Assembly (NCBI GenBank): GCA_964526835.1
Contig: CAZGMK010000002.1
Span: forward strand, 1 to 64,000
Reading direction: 5' to 3'
Origin: DAOSXA01 sp964526835
Lineage (GTDB): Bacteria > Zixibacteria > MSB-5A5 > GN15 > FEB-12
Length of the DNA stretch: 64,000 nucleotides
A program made the translations under genes and the position numbers. Below the pieces are notes generated by a model that had not been told where the DNA came from, did no database searches, and saw nothing but the letters and a program-made list of their open reading frames with translations. Positions 47,808 through 57,280 of the stretch are shown piece after piece; within the stretch, counting starts at the first letter, position 1, and every line of letters starts with the position of its first letter.

Positions 47808-49955
47808 TCAGTCTTCCGCGGCCTCACGGTTGTGCGAACGCGTAACCGATATCACTCCCTTGACCTTGCGGACCTTGTCCATGATGCGATTCAAGTGCGA
47901 CAAGCTGGAGACCTCAACCACGAACTTGCCCGCTGCGGTCGTGTCCTCGGCGAACATCTCGGCCGCCCGGACATTGGTGTCCGAATCGGCCACAGCCTGG
48001 GTTATATCGCGGAGCATGTTCCTGCGGTCTTCAACGATCAGCTCCAACTCGACAACAAACGCCTGCCCCTTGCCGGCATCCCAGCTCACTTCTATCCGGC
48101 GTTCCGGAGACTTAGCGGCCAGATATCCGGCGGTCTCGCAGTCGGCGCGGTGGACGGTCACTCCCCGCCCGCGAGTGACGAAGCCGACAATATCCTCTCC
48201 GGGAAGCGGCTGGCAACACCCCGCAAACCGAAACATCATATCACCCATCCCGTGCACCTTGATGCCCTGAGTACCGCGTATGCGATCGATGACTCTGCCG
48301 ACGATTCCCGGTGGCTTACTCTCCTCATCGGGTTCGGGCACAAGCAGACGAGTCAGGGTATTGACGCTCATCGAGCCGTTGCCGATCGCGGCCATCAGGT
48401 CTTCCACCGACTTCTTGTCGAGCTTCTCGGCGCAGTCCTGCAACTCATCCTCGGTTGGCGTCGGCAGGCGCTGCTCACGAATCTTGCGCTGGAGAATCTC
48501 ACGGCCCAGCCCCACAGCCTGCTCGAATCCGGCCTGTTTCAGCCAGCGTCGGATCTTCGTGCGGGCCGAGCCGGTCTTGACCAACTTCAGCCAGTCATGC
48601 GAGGGCGTGCGATTGGGGTTGGTTATGATTTCGACCGCATCGCCGGATCGCAACTCGGTCGACAGGGGTTGCAGGCGTCCATTGATCTTGGCTCCCGCAC
48701 AGCGAATGCCGACTTCGGTGTGGATTTGGAAGGCGAAGTCCAGAGGCGTTGATCCGACCGGGAGATGTATCAATCGCCCGCGGGGAGTAAAGACGAAGAT
48801 GTCTTCGGAGTACAGATCGATCTTGAGATACTCCAGGAAGTCCGAGGGATTGGTCATGTCCTTCTGCCATTCGAGAACATCGCGCAGCCAGACCATCTGG
48901 CGATCCGACCGCGACATCTCCTGCCTTCCCTCCTTGTATAGCCAGTGGGCTGCGATTCCGTTTTCGGCCACGTAGTGCATATGCTGGGTGCGAATCTGAA
49001 TCTCCACCATTCGGTTGTCGGGACCGAACACGGTCGTGTGTAGCGAGCGGTATCCATTCGGCTTGGGATTCGCAATGTAGTCGTGAAAACGATCGCTGAC
49101 CGGCTTCCACTTCGAATGGATGACGCCCAGAACATGGTAGCAGTCCCGCTCAGTATTGACAATCACCCTGATCGCGAACAGGTCGTAGATCTGATCGAAC
49201 GACACCCTTCGCAGCATGATCTTGCGATTGATCGAATCCAGGTGCTTGGCTCGACCGTAGACAGTAGCGTTGATATTCTCGCGCTGCAGCATCTCGCGGA
49301 TTGGTTGCAGCACGGAGTCCACGTATCTCTGACGATCCTCCCTACTTTGCTGCAACCGCTGCGAAAGGTCCCGGTAGACCTCTGGCTCGAGATACTTAAG
49401 CGACAAATCCTCGAGCTCCACCTTGACCTTGTTGATGCCGAAGCGGTGGGCCAGGGGACAGTAAACATCCCTGGTCTCCTGGGCGATGCGACGACGTTTG
49501 GCCTCCGGCAGATGTTCCAGAGTCCGCATGTTGTGCAAACGGTCGGCCAGCTTGATCAGGATTACACGGATGTCGCGGGCCATCGTCAAGAGCATCTTGC
49601 GGAAATAGTCGGCCTGCTGCTCCTCGAGCGACGAGTAATGAACAGCGCCCAACTTGGTCACCCCGTCCACCAACTCGGCTATCTCGTCCCCGAACTCATC
49701 ACGGAGCCGCTCGAGGCTGATGTCTGTATCCTCGACCACATCGTGAACCAGACCGGCGGCTATGGTCGTCGAGTCCATGTGCTGCTCGGCCAGGATGAAC
49801 GCCACTTCCAGACAGTGCTCGACGTAGGGCTCCCCGGACTGGCGCTTCTGGCCGGCATGGGCGTCAGATGAGAATTCGTATGCTCTGCGTATCAACGGGA
49901 TGTTGATATTGGCATTGAACGATTCCAGTCTTATGATGAATTCCGCCAGATTCAT
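47808..49955 (-). CDS. relA: Bifunctional (p)ppGpp synthetase/hydrolase (Rel/SpoT)
   Basis: 715 residues from the ATG at 49955, which begins NLAEFIIRLESFN; the frame's first 37 residues upstream overlap the GT9 gene. Domain order: HD hydrolase (LVHDVVEDT), synthetase (RFHDYIANPKPNGYRSLHT), TGS (DIFVFTPRGRLIHLP), helical and CC/zinc-finger segment (FAGCCQPLPGEDIVGF), and ACT (VDRRNMLRD-type region near the end). Both catalytic domains look intact, with the RxHD variant at the RxKD position that marks bifunctional enzymes. It controls the stringent response in the cytoplasm and ends the long minus-strand run. Confidence 0.95.
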   Translation of the reverse strand: MNLAEFIIRLESFNANINIPLIRRAYEFSSDAHAGQKRQSGEPYVEHCLEVAFILAEQHMDSTTIAAGLVHDVVEDTDISLERLRDEFGDEIAELVDGVTKLGAVHYSSLEEQQADYFRKMLLTMARDIRVILIKLADRLHNMRTLEHLPEAKRRRIAQETRDVYCPLAHRFGINKVKVELEDLSLKYLEPEVYRDLSQRLQQSREDRQRYVDSVLQPIREMLQRENINATVYGRAKHLDSINRKIMLRRVSFDQIYDLFAIRVIVNTERDCYHVLGVIHSKWKPVSDRFHDYIANPKPNGYRSLHTTVFGPDNRMVEIQIRTQHMHYVAENGIAAHWLYKEGRQEMSRSDRQMVWLRDVLEWQKDMTNPSDFLEYLKIDLYSEDIFVFTPRGRLIHLPVGSTPLDFAFQIHTEVGIRCAGAKINGRLQPLSTELRSGDAVEIITNPNRTPSHDWLKLVKTGSARTKIRRWLKQAGFEQAVGLGREILQRKIREQRLPTPTEDELQDCAEKLDKKSVEDLMAAIGNGSMSVNTLTRLLVPEPDEESKPPGIVGRVIDRIRGTQGIKVHGMGDMMFRFAGCCQPLPGEDIVGFVTRGRGVTVHRADCETAGYLAAKSPERRIEVSWDAGKGQAFVVELELIVEDRRNMLRDITQAVADSDTNVRAAEMFAEDTTAAGKFVVEVSSLSHLNRIMDKVRKVKGVISVTRSHNREAAED

Positions 49956-49969
49956 GAGTGCGCAGTCTG

Positions 49970-51007
49970 TCAGTCTTCCTCCGCAAAGACCTCGGCCACC
50001 TTCTCGGCGACCGCCGATGCGGGTATGTTGAGCATACAGGTGCACTTGCCCTCCGGACAGGTACACTCCCGGTTCGGTGGCAGCAGCACCCGGTCATGTT
50101 TGCCCAGCGGACCCCAGCGGGCGGGAGCCATGACCGCCTTTCCCGGGTAAAGGCCGACAACACGCGTGCCGACCGCAACCGCCAGGTGAAGCGGTCCGGT
50201 AGAATTGGCCACAACCACCGTCGCCAGCGACAATGCCGCCGCCAGCGTTCGAAGATCCGTATCGCCGTATATCTTCCGCGGCTTTATACCCCGCTCCAGG
50301 CAGGCCCTCTCGATCATCAGACCCTCTTCCTCCGAACCCGACATGACGACCTGATAGTCGCGGCTTACCAGGACCTCGTGCAGGTCGAGGAAACGATGTA
50401 AGGGCCAGCGTTCAGCCGATCCGCCCGAGCCTGGATGCAGAACCACGAAAGGGCCTTTCACCCCGATTCCATCAAGCACCCGCCGCGCGTTGGCCAGTTC
50501 CCATTCGCTCGGGTAGACACGAGGCCGGTCGCTGCGGGGACCATCGCGGAAGAACCTCAGGAAGTCCATATTGTATTCGGCCTCGTGCTTGCGGTTCGAC
50601 TTGCGACTATGGAACACATGATGGTTGAACAAGACCGAATGAAACCGCCCTGCCGTACCGATCCGGATGGGAATGCCTGCCTTGTAGAACAGGTGACTGA
50701 TTGACCGCCCCGGATACAGAACGGTAACCACCTTGTACCTTGCCGCCTTAATCTTGTTGAGCAGATCCTTGCGGTAAAACCGGTCGGTAAGCAACTGTCG
50801 ATTCAGGACTCTCACGATGCCATCGATACGATCGTTGTTCTCCAGAATGGGCGAAGCGTACAACGAGGCCACGACGTCCACCTGACACTGGGGATACCGC
50901 GCCTTGATGGTCTGCACGAACGGCAGAGCCAGGATCAGGTCGCCCAGACGGTCGGTGCGGCTTATCAGTATCTTGTCGCCCGGACTTAGCTCTATCTCCT
51001 TGCTCAT
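49970..51007 (-). CDS. GT9 heptosyltransferase-like glycosyltransferase
   Basis: 345 residues. The family signatures are RTDRLGDLILALPFVQTIKA near the start, VVLHPGSGGSAERWP and VVANSTGPLHLAVAVGTRVVGLY in the C-terminal half. GT9 enzymes add ADP-heptose to the lipopolysaccharide inner core. The last residues contain a Cys cluster (RECTCPEGKCTCM) whose role is unclear but may bind metal. It follows the GT2 gene on the same strand with a 4-base gap and is 14 bases from relA. Confidence 0.88.
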   Translation of the reverse strand: MSKEIELSPGDKILISRTDRLGDLILALPFVQTIKARYPQCQVDVVASLYASPILENNDRIDGIVRVLNRQLLTDRFYRKDLLNKIKAARYKVVTVLYPGRSISHLFYKAGIPIRIGTAGRFHSVLFNHHVFHSRKSNRKHEAEYNMDFLRFFRDGPRSDRPRVYPSEWELANARRVLDGIGVKGPFVVLHPGSGGSAERWPLHRFLDLHEVLVSRDYQVVMSGSEEEGLMIERACLERGIKPRKIYGDTDLRTLAAALSLATVVVANSTGPLHLAVAVGTRVVGLYPGKAVMAPARWGPLGKHDRVLLPPNRECTCPEGKCTCMLNIPASAVAEKVAEVFAEED

Positions 51008-51011
51008 ATCA

Positions 51012-51776
51012 TCAACCGGCCGACTCCGCGGCCTCCTCTTGCAGAGTTCGCAATTTGGCGTACTTATTCAGCACAGCCATTGCCGACAGGGATGAGACCA
51101 GGAAACCTTCCAGGCCATCACGATATCCCTGTCGAACAATGTAATGGTCGACAAACGAGGCGGCGGGGCGCAAGGTTATGTCGAACCAGCCGGCGCGCTT
51201 GCCTTTCTCCAGGGCCTGCACGGCGCCCAAAGTAGTGTATTGATTGCTCTTTGTCAGGTAATGATCCAGGGTCGGATAGCACCAATGAAGCAAATCGTTC
51301 CTGAGATGACCGACCGTACCATCCAACTCCACCTTCTCGTGGACGGCGGCGTCATTGAAATTGCCGTGGTCCTTTCGAAAGAGACGCAACACGCGGTCGG
51401 GATACCAGCCGCAATGGCGGATCCAGCGCCCGAGGAATCTCGTCAGCCGCGGCATGTCATATCCGGCGTGGGATGGTTCGGCTGACAGCAGGCCGATGAT
51501 CTCCTCGCGCAACTCCGGGGTCACCTCCTCGTCGGCGTCGACAGACAGAATCCATCGGCCACTTGCCTTCTCGACCCCGAACGCCTTGGCCGGGCCGTAT
51601 CCGGTCCAGTCGATCTCATAGACGAGGGCCCCCTTCTCGGCGGCGATCTGACAGGTATCATCGGTCGAGCCGCTGTCGACCACCACGATCTCATCGGCCC
51701 AGGCGACCGAATCAAGGCATCGGCCGATATTCGCCTGCTCGTTCTTGGTGATTATTACCGCCGAGACTCGCGTCAC
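51012..51776 (-). CDS. GT2 glycosyltransferase of the WaaE/KdtX type
   Basis: 254 residues. GT-A fold motifs: SAVIITKNEQANIGRCLDSV, the sugar-nucleotide region VVVDSGSTDDT, and the metal-binding DxD in LSVDADEEV. The C-terminal half (WIRHCGWYPDRVLRLFRK, AVHEKVELDG) is typical of lipopolysaccharide-core glucosyl- or KDO-type transferases. It shares its last base region with the MsbA-like gene stop (51776) and leads directly into GT9. Confidence 0.9.
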   Translation of the reverse strand: MTRVSAVIITKNEQANIGRCLDSVAWADEIVVVDSGSTDDTCQIAAEKGALVYEIDWTGYGPAKAFGVEKASGRWILSVDADEEVTPELREEIIGLLSAEPSHAGYDMPRLTRFLGRWIRHCGWYPDRVLRLFRKDHGNFNDAAVHEKVELDGTVGHLRNDLLHWCYPTLDHYLTKSNQYTTLGAVQALEKGKRAGWFDITLRPAASFVDHYIVRQGYRDGLEGFLVSSLSAMAVLNKYAKLRTLQEEAAESAG

Positions 51777-53725
51777 TACTTCTTCCCCTCCGGTCCGATC
51801 TTCTGAACCTGCGCTTCCGGTCCTCCGGCCGCAGCGCCGTTCTTGAATTGCATGTCGTACAGACGACGATAGAGACCGTCGTGGCGAACCAACTCCTCGT
51901 GGCGGCCCTGTTCGACGATCCTGCCATCGTCCAGGACAATAATGTGGTCGGCGTTGGTGATGGTGGACAGGCGATGAGCCACCACCAGGGTCGTGCGGTT
52001 AGCCATGAGCCGACCGATCGCTTCCTGCACCAGGAGTTCGGACTCGGTGTCCAGCGCCGATGTAGCCTCGTCGAAAATGAGGATGTCCGGGTCACGCAGC
52101 AGCGCCCGGGCGATCGCCAGCCGTTGCCGTTGACCTCCCGACAGCCTCACTCCCCGGCTGCCGATGACCGTCTCGTAGCCGTCATCGAACTCGACGATGA
52201 AGCGATGGGCGTTGGCCATCCGGGCGGCCTTCTCGATTCGTTCGGCGGGCACGTCGTCGAGACCGTAGGCGATGTTGTTGGCGACCGTGTCGTTAAACAG
52301 CAGTGTCTCCTGCGTCACGATGCCCATGAGCCCCCGCAACGATCGCAGCGACAGATCACGAATGTCGATGCCGTCGATAGTTATGCTGCCTTGATCGGGA
52401 TCGTAAAACCGCGGCAGAAGATCCAGAAGCGTCGACTTGCCGGCTCCGGATGGTCCCACCAGGGCGACGATCTGTCCCTTATCGATGCGAAACCCGACAT
52501 TGCGGAGCACCGGCTCGACAGAACCCGGATAGGTGAAGGTGATGTTCCTATACTCCACCGCCGTCCTAAAGCCGCTAATGGTTCTGGGCGAGGCCGCCTC
52601 GACGACCGACGGGGGACTGTCGAGCACATTGAATATGCGCTCGGAGGCGGCCAGTCCCTCCTGAATGCGGATATGAATCTGGCTGAGTGACTTGACCGGC
52701 TTCACCAGCGAGAACATGGCTATCACAAAGGTCATGAAGTCGCCGGCGTCGAGCTCGCCGGTCCCGGTGATGATCCGGCTGCCGGCGAATACCAGGATCA
52801 CCAGCCCGGCCACGCTGATCAGGGTATCGTTGATCGGCGATGAGAGATGGCGAATCCTGGTCATACGCAGAAGGGATCGGAAGAACTCCCGGGTGGTGGC
52901 GAAGAACTTACGGTTCTCGAACTTCTCTGTCGCGAACGCCTTGACGATGCGCGCGTTGCTGATGTTCTCCTCGAGCACGGAGTTGACGTCGGCCATGCGT
53001 TCCTGAGCCCGAGAGGAGTACTTGCGGAGCTTGCGGCCCAGAAACCAGATGAAGCCGAACACCACGGGCATGACAATCATGGCCAGCAGGGTCATCTTCC
53101 AGCTCAGTATCACCAGGAATGAAGCAAACAAAATGACCTGAATCGTATCGGTAACCAAGTGATTGAAACTGAGGTCGACCGACTCGTTCAGAACCACGAC
53201 ATCGTTGGTTACCCTCGAAATGACATGCCCCGTGCGCCGGCGCTGGAACCAGGCCAGAGACAGTTGCTGGTACTTGGCGAACAGCTGATCACGTAGTATC
53301 CTGATGATCGACTGCTGCACATAGGCCATGAAGAAACCCTGCATATACATGAAGAAGTTTTTGGCCAGCACCACGGCCAGAATGAGCCAGCAAAACCGCC
53401 AGAGAGTCTCCTCGCGGTCGGGCCTGACGACCAGCGCATTCACCGCCCCCTTCATGCGCTCGCGCAGCGACTCGATTCCCGATGTCACAGCCTCAGGCAG
53501 TTGGACGGGACTCTGGGCCGGCGCCTCGCTGACCACCTGTTGCCCGGAGCCGGTCTGGTAAGCGCTGCCGGGAGCATCGACCTGAAACAGCGTCATCAGC
53601 AGGGGGCCGGCCAACCACACCAACGCCCCGGCGAATATGGCATGCAGCGAAGCCGACAGCGATGCCGTCACCAATTGCTTCCAGTATGGCTTGAGGAGGC
53701 CGAATGTGCGTCGATACAAATTCAC
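51776..53725 (-). CDS. msbA: MsbA-like lipid A exporter, ABC half-transporter
   Basis: About 649 residues from a GTG at 53725, with AGGTGA four bases before it; a longer ATG frame at 53764 has no Shine-Dalgarno. Six membrane helices in the N-terminal half, then an ATPase with Walker A GPSGAGKST, signature LSGGQRQRLAIARAL, Walker B ILIFDEATSALD and the switch His (VVAHRLSTI). A 50-residue linker with Gln/Ser and acidic residues separates the first two helices. Neighbouring lipopolysaccharide glycosyltransferases support lipid A export. Confidence 0.9.
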   Translation of the reverse strand: MNLYRRTFGLLKPYWKQLVTASLSASLHAIFAGALVWLAGPLLMTLFQVDAPGSAYQTGSGQQVVSEAPAQSPVQLPEAVTSGIESLRERMKGAVNALVVRPDREETLWRFCWLILAVVLAKNFFMYMQGFFMAYVQQSIIRILRDQLFAKYQQLSLAWFQRRRTGHVISRVTNDVVVLNESVDLSFNHLVTDTIQVILFASFLVILSWKMTLLAMIVMPVVFGFIWFLGRKLRKYSSRAQERMADVNSVLEENISNARIVKAFATEKFENRKFFATTREFFRSLLRMTRIRHLSSPINDTLISVAGLVILVFAGSRIITGTGELDAGDFMTFVIAMFSLVKPVKSLSQIHIRIQEGLAASERIFNVLDSPPSVVEAASPRTISGFRTAVEYRNITFTYPGSVEPVLRNVGFRIDKGQIVALVGPSGAGKSTLLDLLPRFYDPDQGSITIDGIDIRDLSLRSLRGLMGIVTQETLLFNDTVANNIAYGLDDVPAERIEKAARMANAHRFIVEFDDGYETVIGSRGVRLSGGQRQRLAIARALLRDPDILIFDEATSALDTESELLVQEAIGRLMANRTTLVVAHRLSTITNADHIIVLDDGRIVEQGRHEELVRHDGLYRRLYDMQFKNGAAAGGPEAQVQKIGPEGKK

Positions 53726-53803
53726 CGATTCACCTGGGATCGACTGTAAACTGCAATATGCCACATTGCAGGCGGCAAGTCAAACGCCACAACACAATGG
53801 AGA

Positions 53804-54487
53804 TTAGGGGGTTATGCGCACCGCATCGGAGGGCACAGCCACTTGAAACCTGTCTACCGCGACCTCCTGCGAGGGTTTGAAGACCGGACAGATCGAGGTC
53901 AGTCGAAACGACTCGGCCCGTTCGAATCGAAACTCATCGAGTATCCATCGCTCCTCGCGCCGTCGGTATTCCATCTCCATGCGCCAGGGACAATTCAGCC
54001 ACGATACCGTATACGCCCAGCGGTCGTTGCTTATCCGGTGCGCCGTGTAGGCGGTCATGGCAATAGACCCCGAATCAGGACGTTCCGTCAGCAGCCTCAT
54101 GAGATTCGGCGCATTCAGCCCTTCGCCGCAGGCCGACAGCCCAAAGAGCGAGTCCATCGACTCCAATAGGTACTCGTTAGTCGACGGAAAGTACGCCATA
54201 ACTGTATCCGTGGTCATGATAGCCCGAAAGGCGCCTTTACCGAGATAGCCGGTTCCGGTGATACCCACTACGGAATCCATGCGATAAACATTTAGCCGCA
54301 GCGTCATTGGCTTCCCGTCGCGGTAGGCCCGCGCGTTAAAGAGCCAGGCGTCGGCTACGACACCCGAGTCGGCCTCTGCTACAGCGTAAGGCTGAACGGC
54401 CGGGCCTTGCCGCACTTTGCCGGTACAGCCCGCAAGGATCAATCCAAGGAGAATCAGGATGACTACAGATTTATGCGGCATTGGCAT
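53804..54487 (-). CDS. Hypothetical outer-membrane lipoprotein (LolB-like length)
   Basis: 227 residues from the ATG at 54487, whose A is shared with the TGA stop of the M50 gene. The lipobox LILAGC is clear (signal peptide about 1-20). The rest is beta-rich (ADAWLFNARAYRDGKPMTLRLNVYRM, GYLGKGAFRAIMTTDT) and could be a LolB- or DUF4292-like lipid-binding fold. That resemblance is by size, topology and place beside lipid-export genes, not by conserved residues. Confidence 0.68.
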   Translation of the reverse strand: MPMPHKSVVILILLGLILAGCTGKVRQGPAVQPYAVAEADSGVVADAWLFNARAYRDGKPMTLRLNVYRMDSVVGITGTGYLGKGAFRAIMTTDTVMAYFPSTNEYLLESMDSLFGLSACGEGLNAPNLMRLLTERPDSGSIAMTAYTAHRISNDRWAYTVSWLNCPWRMEMEYRRREERWILDEFRFERAESFRLTSICPVFKPSQEVAVDRFQVAVPSDAVRITP

Positions 54488-55107
54488 CACACGCCTGCGA
54501 ACAACCTCAGGAAAAACCTGACGATCGGGCCCAGGACAAGCCAGAGACCGCCCATGATAACCAGGCCCAACAGGATGAACGGCGAGACACGGTCCAGGCT
54601 GTCGAGCGTGGGGCCATAGGATTCTGGCAGCATCGAGCGAAGAATATGAGAGCCGTCCAGGGGAAACAGGGGAATCAGATTAAAGAACGCCAGAGCGATG
54701 TTGATAAACACACAGTAGAACAAGACCATGTATATCGGCTCGGGAAGCATACCGGTGCCGTCAAAGGCGCGGAACAGCATCCCGAAAACAAAGGCCAGGA
54801 CCATGTTGGAAGCCGGACCCGCCAGCGATATCCAGAAGTCGGCTACCCGCGGGTTGCCCTGCAGATTGGCGTGGTTGACCGGCACCGGCTTGGCCCAGCC
54901 GAACCGAAACTGCGACATGACCATCATCAGGGTTCCCCAGAGATCAAGGTGAGCCAAAGGATTGAGGGTCAGGCGCCCCATGTCTCGGGCGGTCGGATCA
55001 CCGAAACGCAAAGCCGCCCAGGCATGCGAGTATTCATGGATAGTCAGGGCAAAGAGAATCGCCGGTCCGGCGGTCAGGGCCCGCTGTATGAAGTCTTCAC
55101 CAAACAT
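54487..55107 (-). CDS. Site-2 protease family (M50) membrane peptidase
   Basis: 206 residues with four or five membrane helices. The zinc-binding HEYSHA (24-29 region) and the later PLFPLDGSHIL correspond to the HExxH and NxxPxPPLDG motifs of S2P enzymes. This is a short form without PDZ, of the type often near tRNA synthetase or segregation genes. Substrates are unknown. It is translationally coupled to the lipoprotein. Confidence 0.86.
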   Translation of the reverse strand: MFGEDFIQRALTAGPAILFALTIHEYSHAWAALRFGDPTARDMGRLTLNPLAHLDLWGTLMMVMSQFRFGWAKPVPVNHANLQGNPRVADFWISLAGPASNMVLAFVFGMLFRAFDGTGMLPEPIYMVLFYCVFINIALAFFNLIPLFPLDGSHILRSMLPESYGPTLDSLDRVSPFILLGLVIMGGLWLVLGPIVRFFLRLFAGV

Positions 55108-55160
55108 GATTGCCGACCAATATCCTTCGGCTTAGACAGCCGGACAAGAACAAAGTTCAA

Positions 55161-55940
55161 TCAATCGGCCCGGCCGACAGCTACGAAGTCACGCGCTGTC
55201 GGCGCAACAGGTTTGTCTGTATATGGCTGGTGGAGACGGACATCGCTGAATCCGGCCTGGCGCAGCCGAGAATCTAACTCGCCGGCTGTCCAGCAGCGCA
55301 ACCGGGAATCGTGGCCCTGCTGTCTGACTACTTCGCCGCCCCTGACCAGTTCATAGCGCCACTCTGAGATCACGATCGGAGCCCCGGGTTCACTGACCAT
55401 GCGTTCAAAGGCTCGCCACGACTGGCCCTCGGAATCGACTTCTTCCCGCCTCAAGCACCACTCGCCTCTGGAATCGTTATCTTCCGCTGCGCAGTAGAAG
55501 TCCTTGATCGCCAGCAGGAGTTGTCCGGAGGGCAGCAGATGCTCCCGGCAGGCGGTCAGGGTTCGGGCGATATCGGCATCGTCGATCAGCAGCGAGAAGG
55601 ACCCGACCGGGCAAAACACGACTCCGTATCGTTCACTCAGATTCAGATGCTGCATGAGCTGGTGGTGCAGTGTTAACGACAGGCCGCGCCCTTCTGCTTT
55701 GCGACGGCAGATCGCCAGCATCTCGTTTGATGAATCCAGACCGTGGACCGTCAGCCCGGCTTCGACCAAAGGCAGCAGCAGCCGTCCTGTACCACAGGCC
55801 AACTCGAGCGCAGGACGACCGTCGGCATGAATCAGGTCTCGGTAGAAGTCCAGGTCGCCAAAATCCACTCCTGCCAGGAAGTAATCGTAAGCCTGCGCCA
55901 CGAGGTCATAGTAAAAATCTCCCTCGGTATGGCCAGGCAT
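55161..55940 (-). CDS. Class I SAM-dependent methyltransferase
   Basis: 259 residues. Motif I region RPALELACGTGRLLLPLVEAG (about 38-58), GLDSSNEMLAICR as motif II and GVVFCPVGSFSLL as motif III define a class I fold. The C-terminal part (SEWRYELVRGGEVVRQQGHD) is beta-rich and typical of small-molecule methyltransferases of the TehB/UbiE kind. The substrate is not evident. It follows GDH by 23 bases. Confidence 0.88.
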   Translation of the reverse strand: MPGHTEGDFYYDLVAQAYDYFLAGVDFGDLDFYRDLIHADGRPALELACGTGRLLLPLVEAGLTVHGLDSSNEMLAICRRKAEGRGLSLTLHHQLMQHLNLSERYGVVFCPVGSFSLLIDDADIARTLTACREHLLPSGQLLLAIKDFYCAAEDNDSRGEWCLRREEVDSEGQSWRAFERMVSEPGAPIVISEWRYELVRGGEVVRQQGHDSRLRCWTAGELDSRLRQAGFSDVRLHQPYTDKPVAPTARDFVAVGRAD

Positions 55941-55963
55941 ACGGTTCGTCCGATTTCTCGTGA

Positions 55964-57280
55964 TCAGGAGTAAATGCCGCGCTGGTGCACCACATCCGCC
56001 ACTCTCTGAATGGCCAGCATAAATGCAGCAATCCGCATTGTCGCCTTGTGGGCCAGGGAAACATTCAGAACATCGTGAAAGGCGGCTACCATCTTCTCCT
56101 CGAGCCGACGATTCACCTCTTCCTCACTCCAGTAGTACCCGATGCGGTTCTGCACCCATTCGAAGTACGACACTGTCACGCCGCCGGCGTTACACAGGAT
56201 GTCGGGGATCACCATCACGTTGTTCTTCTTCAAGATACGGTCGGCATCGGGTGTAACCGGTCCATTGGCGCCTTCAGCCAGTATGCGACACCTTACTTTC
56301 TCGGCGTTGGCGGCGGTCACCTGGTTTTCGAGTGCAGCCGGTATGAGGATGTCCACTTTGGCATAGAGGACATCCTTCGGCTGCGCCTTCTTAGCGCCCG
56401 GGAAACCGATGATCGATCCCTTTTCCTCGACATACTTTATCAGAGCCGGGATGTCTATCCCCCGGGGACTGTATACGGCTCCGTGAACATCCGAAACGTA
56501 CTTGAACGTGACACCCAGTTCGTGCAGCAGACAGGCCGAGATCGATCCGACATTGCCGAAACCCTGCACCGAGGCAGTGGCCTGAGTCAGCTCGATGCCC
56601 AGGTGACGGGCCGCCTCCCGGGTTGAGATCATGACTCCCCGGCCGGTCGCCTCAACCCTTCCCTGGGAGCCACCGAGATTCAGGGGTTTGCCGGTCACTA
56701 CCCCCAGGGTGGACTTGTTGTCCTTCATAGCATAGGTGTCCATGAACCAACCCATTGTTCTCGGTCCGGTACCAACGTCGGGCGCGGGGATATCGGTATC
56801 GGGGCCGAAGAGATCTATCAGATCGGCTACGTATCGGCGGGTTAGCCGCTCCAGTTCGCTCTCCGACATCTGATGCGGATTGCAGACGACGCCACCCTTT
56901 CCGCCGCCGAAGGGAATATTGACCACGGCGCACTTCCAGGTCATCCAGGCGGCCAATGCCTGGACCTCGTCGAGCGTCACGCCCTGGTGAAAACGTATTC
57001 CCCCTTTGGCCGGGCCACGGGCAATGGAATGCTGGACCCGGTAGGCCGTGAAGATGCGGGTGGTCCCGTCGTCCATGATGACCGGCAGCTTGGCGATCGT
57101 GGAGCGGCGTGGTTCCTTGATGAAAGCAAGGAGATTGGGATCAATCTTCAACTTGCGGGCAGCCGCATCGAACTGCTTCAGAACATTGCCGAACACCGAT
57201 ATCGGTATCGTCTTGCTGCCTTCCTGAATCATGCCCCGCCTTGACTTGGTAGTCACGCGGGCGGACTTTGACTTGGGCAT
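55964..57280 (-). CDS. gdhA: Glutamate dehydrogenase (Glu/Leu/Phe/Val family)
   Basis: 438 residues from the ATG at 57280, which shares its A with the TGA of the upstream gene. Substrate/active-site region GPAKGGIRFHQGVTLDE, WKCAVVNIPFGGGKGGV (catalytic Lys region), nucleotide-binding VQGFGNVGS and ILAEGANGPVT are all present. It interconverts glutamate and 2-oxoglutarate plus ammonia. The 22 residues between 57346 and 57280 belong to an upstream reading and are dropped. Confidence 0.94.
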   Translation of the reverse strand: MPKSKSARVTTKSRRGMIQEGSKTIPISVFGNVLKQFDAAARKLKIDPNLLAFIKEPRRSTIAKLPVIMDDGTTRIFTAYRVQHSIARGPAKGGIRFHQGVTLDEVQALAAWMTWKCAVVNIPFGGGKGGVVCNPHQMSESELERLTRRYVADLIDLFGPDTDIPAPDVGTGPRTMGWFMDTYAMKDNKSTLGVVTGKPLNLGGSQGRVEATGRGVMISTREAARHLGIELTQATASVQGFGNVGSISACLLHELGVTFKYVSDVHGAVYSPRGIDIPALIKYVEEKGSIIGFPGAKKAQPKDVLYAKVDILIPAALENQVTAANAEKVRCRILAEGANGPVTPDADRILKKNNVMVIPDILCNAGGVTVSYFEWVQNRIGYYWSEEEVNRRLEEKMVAAFHDVLNVSLAHKATMRIAAFMLAIQRVADVVHQRGIYS

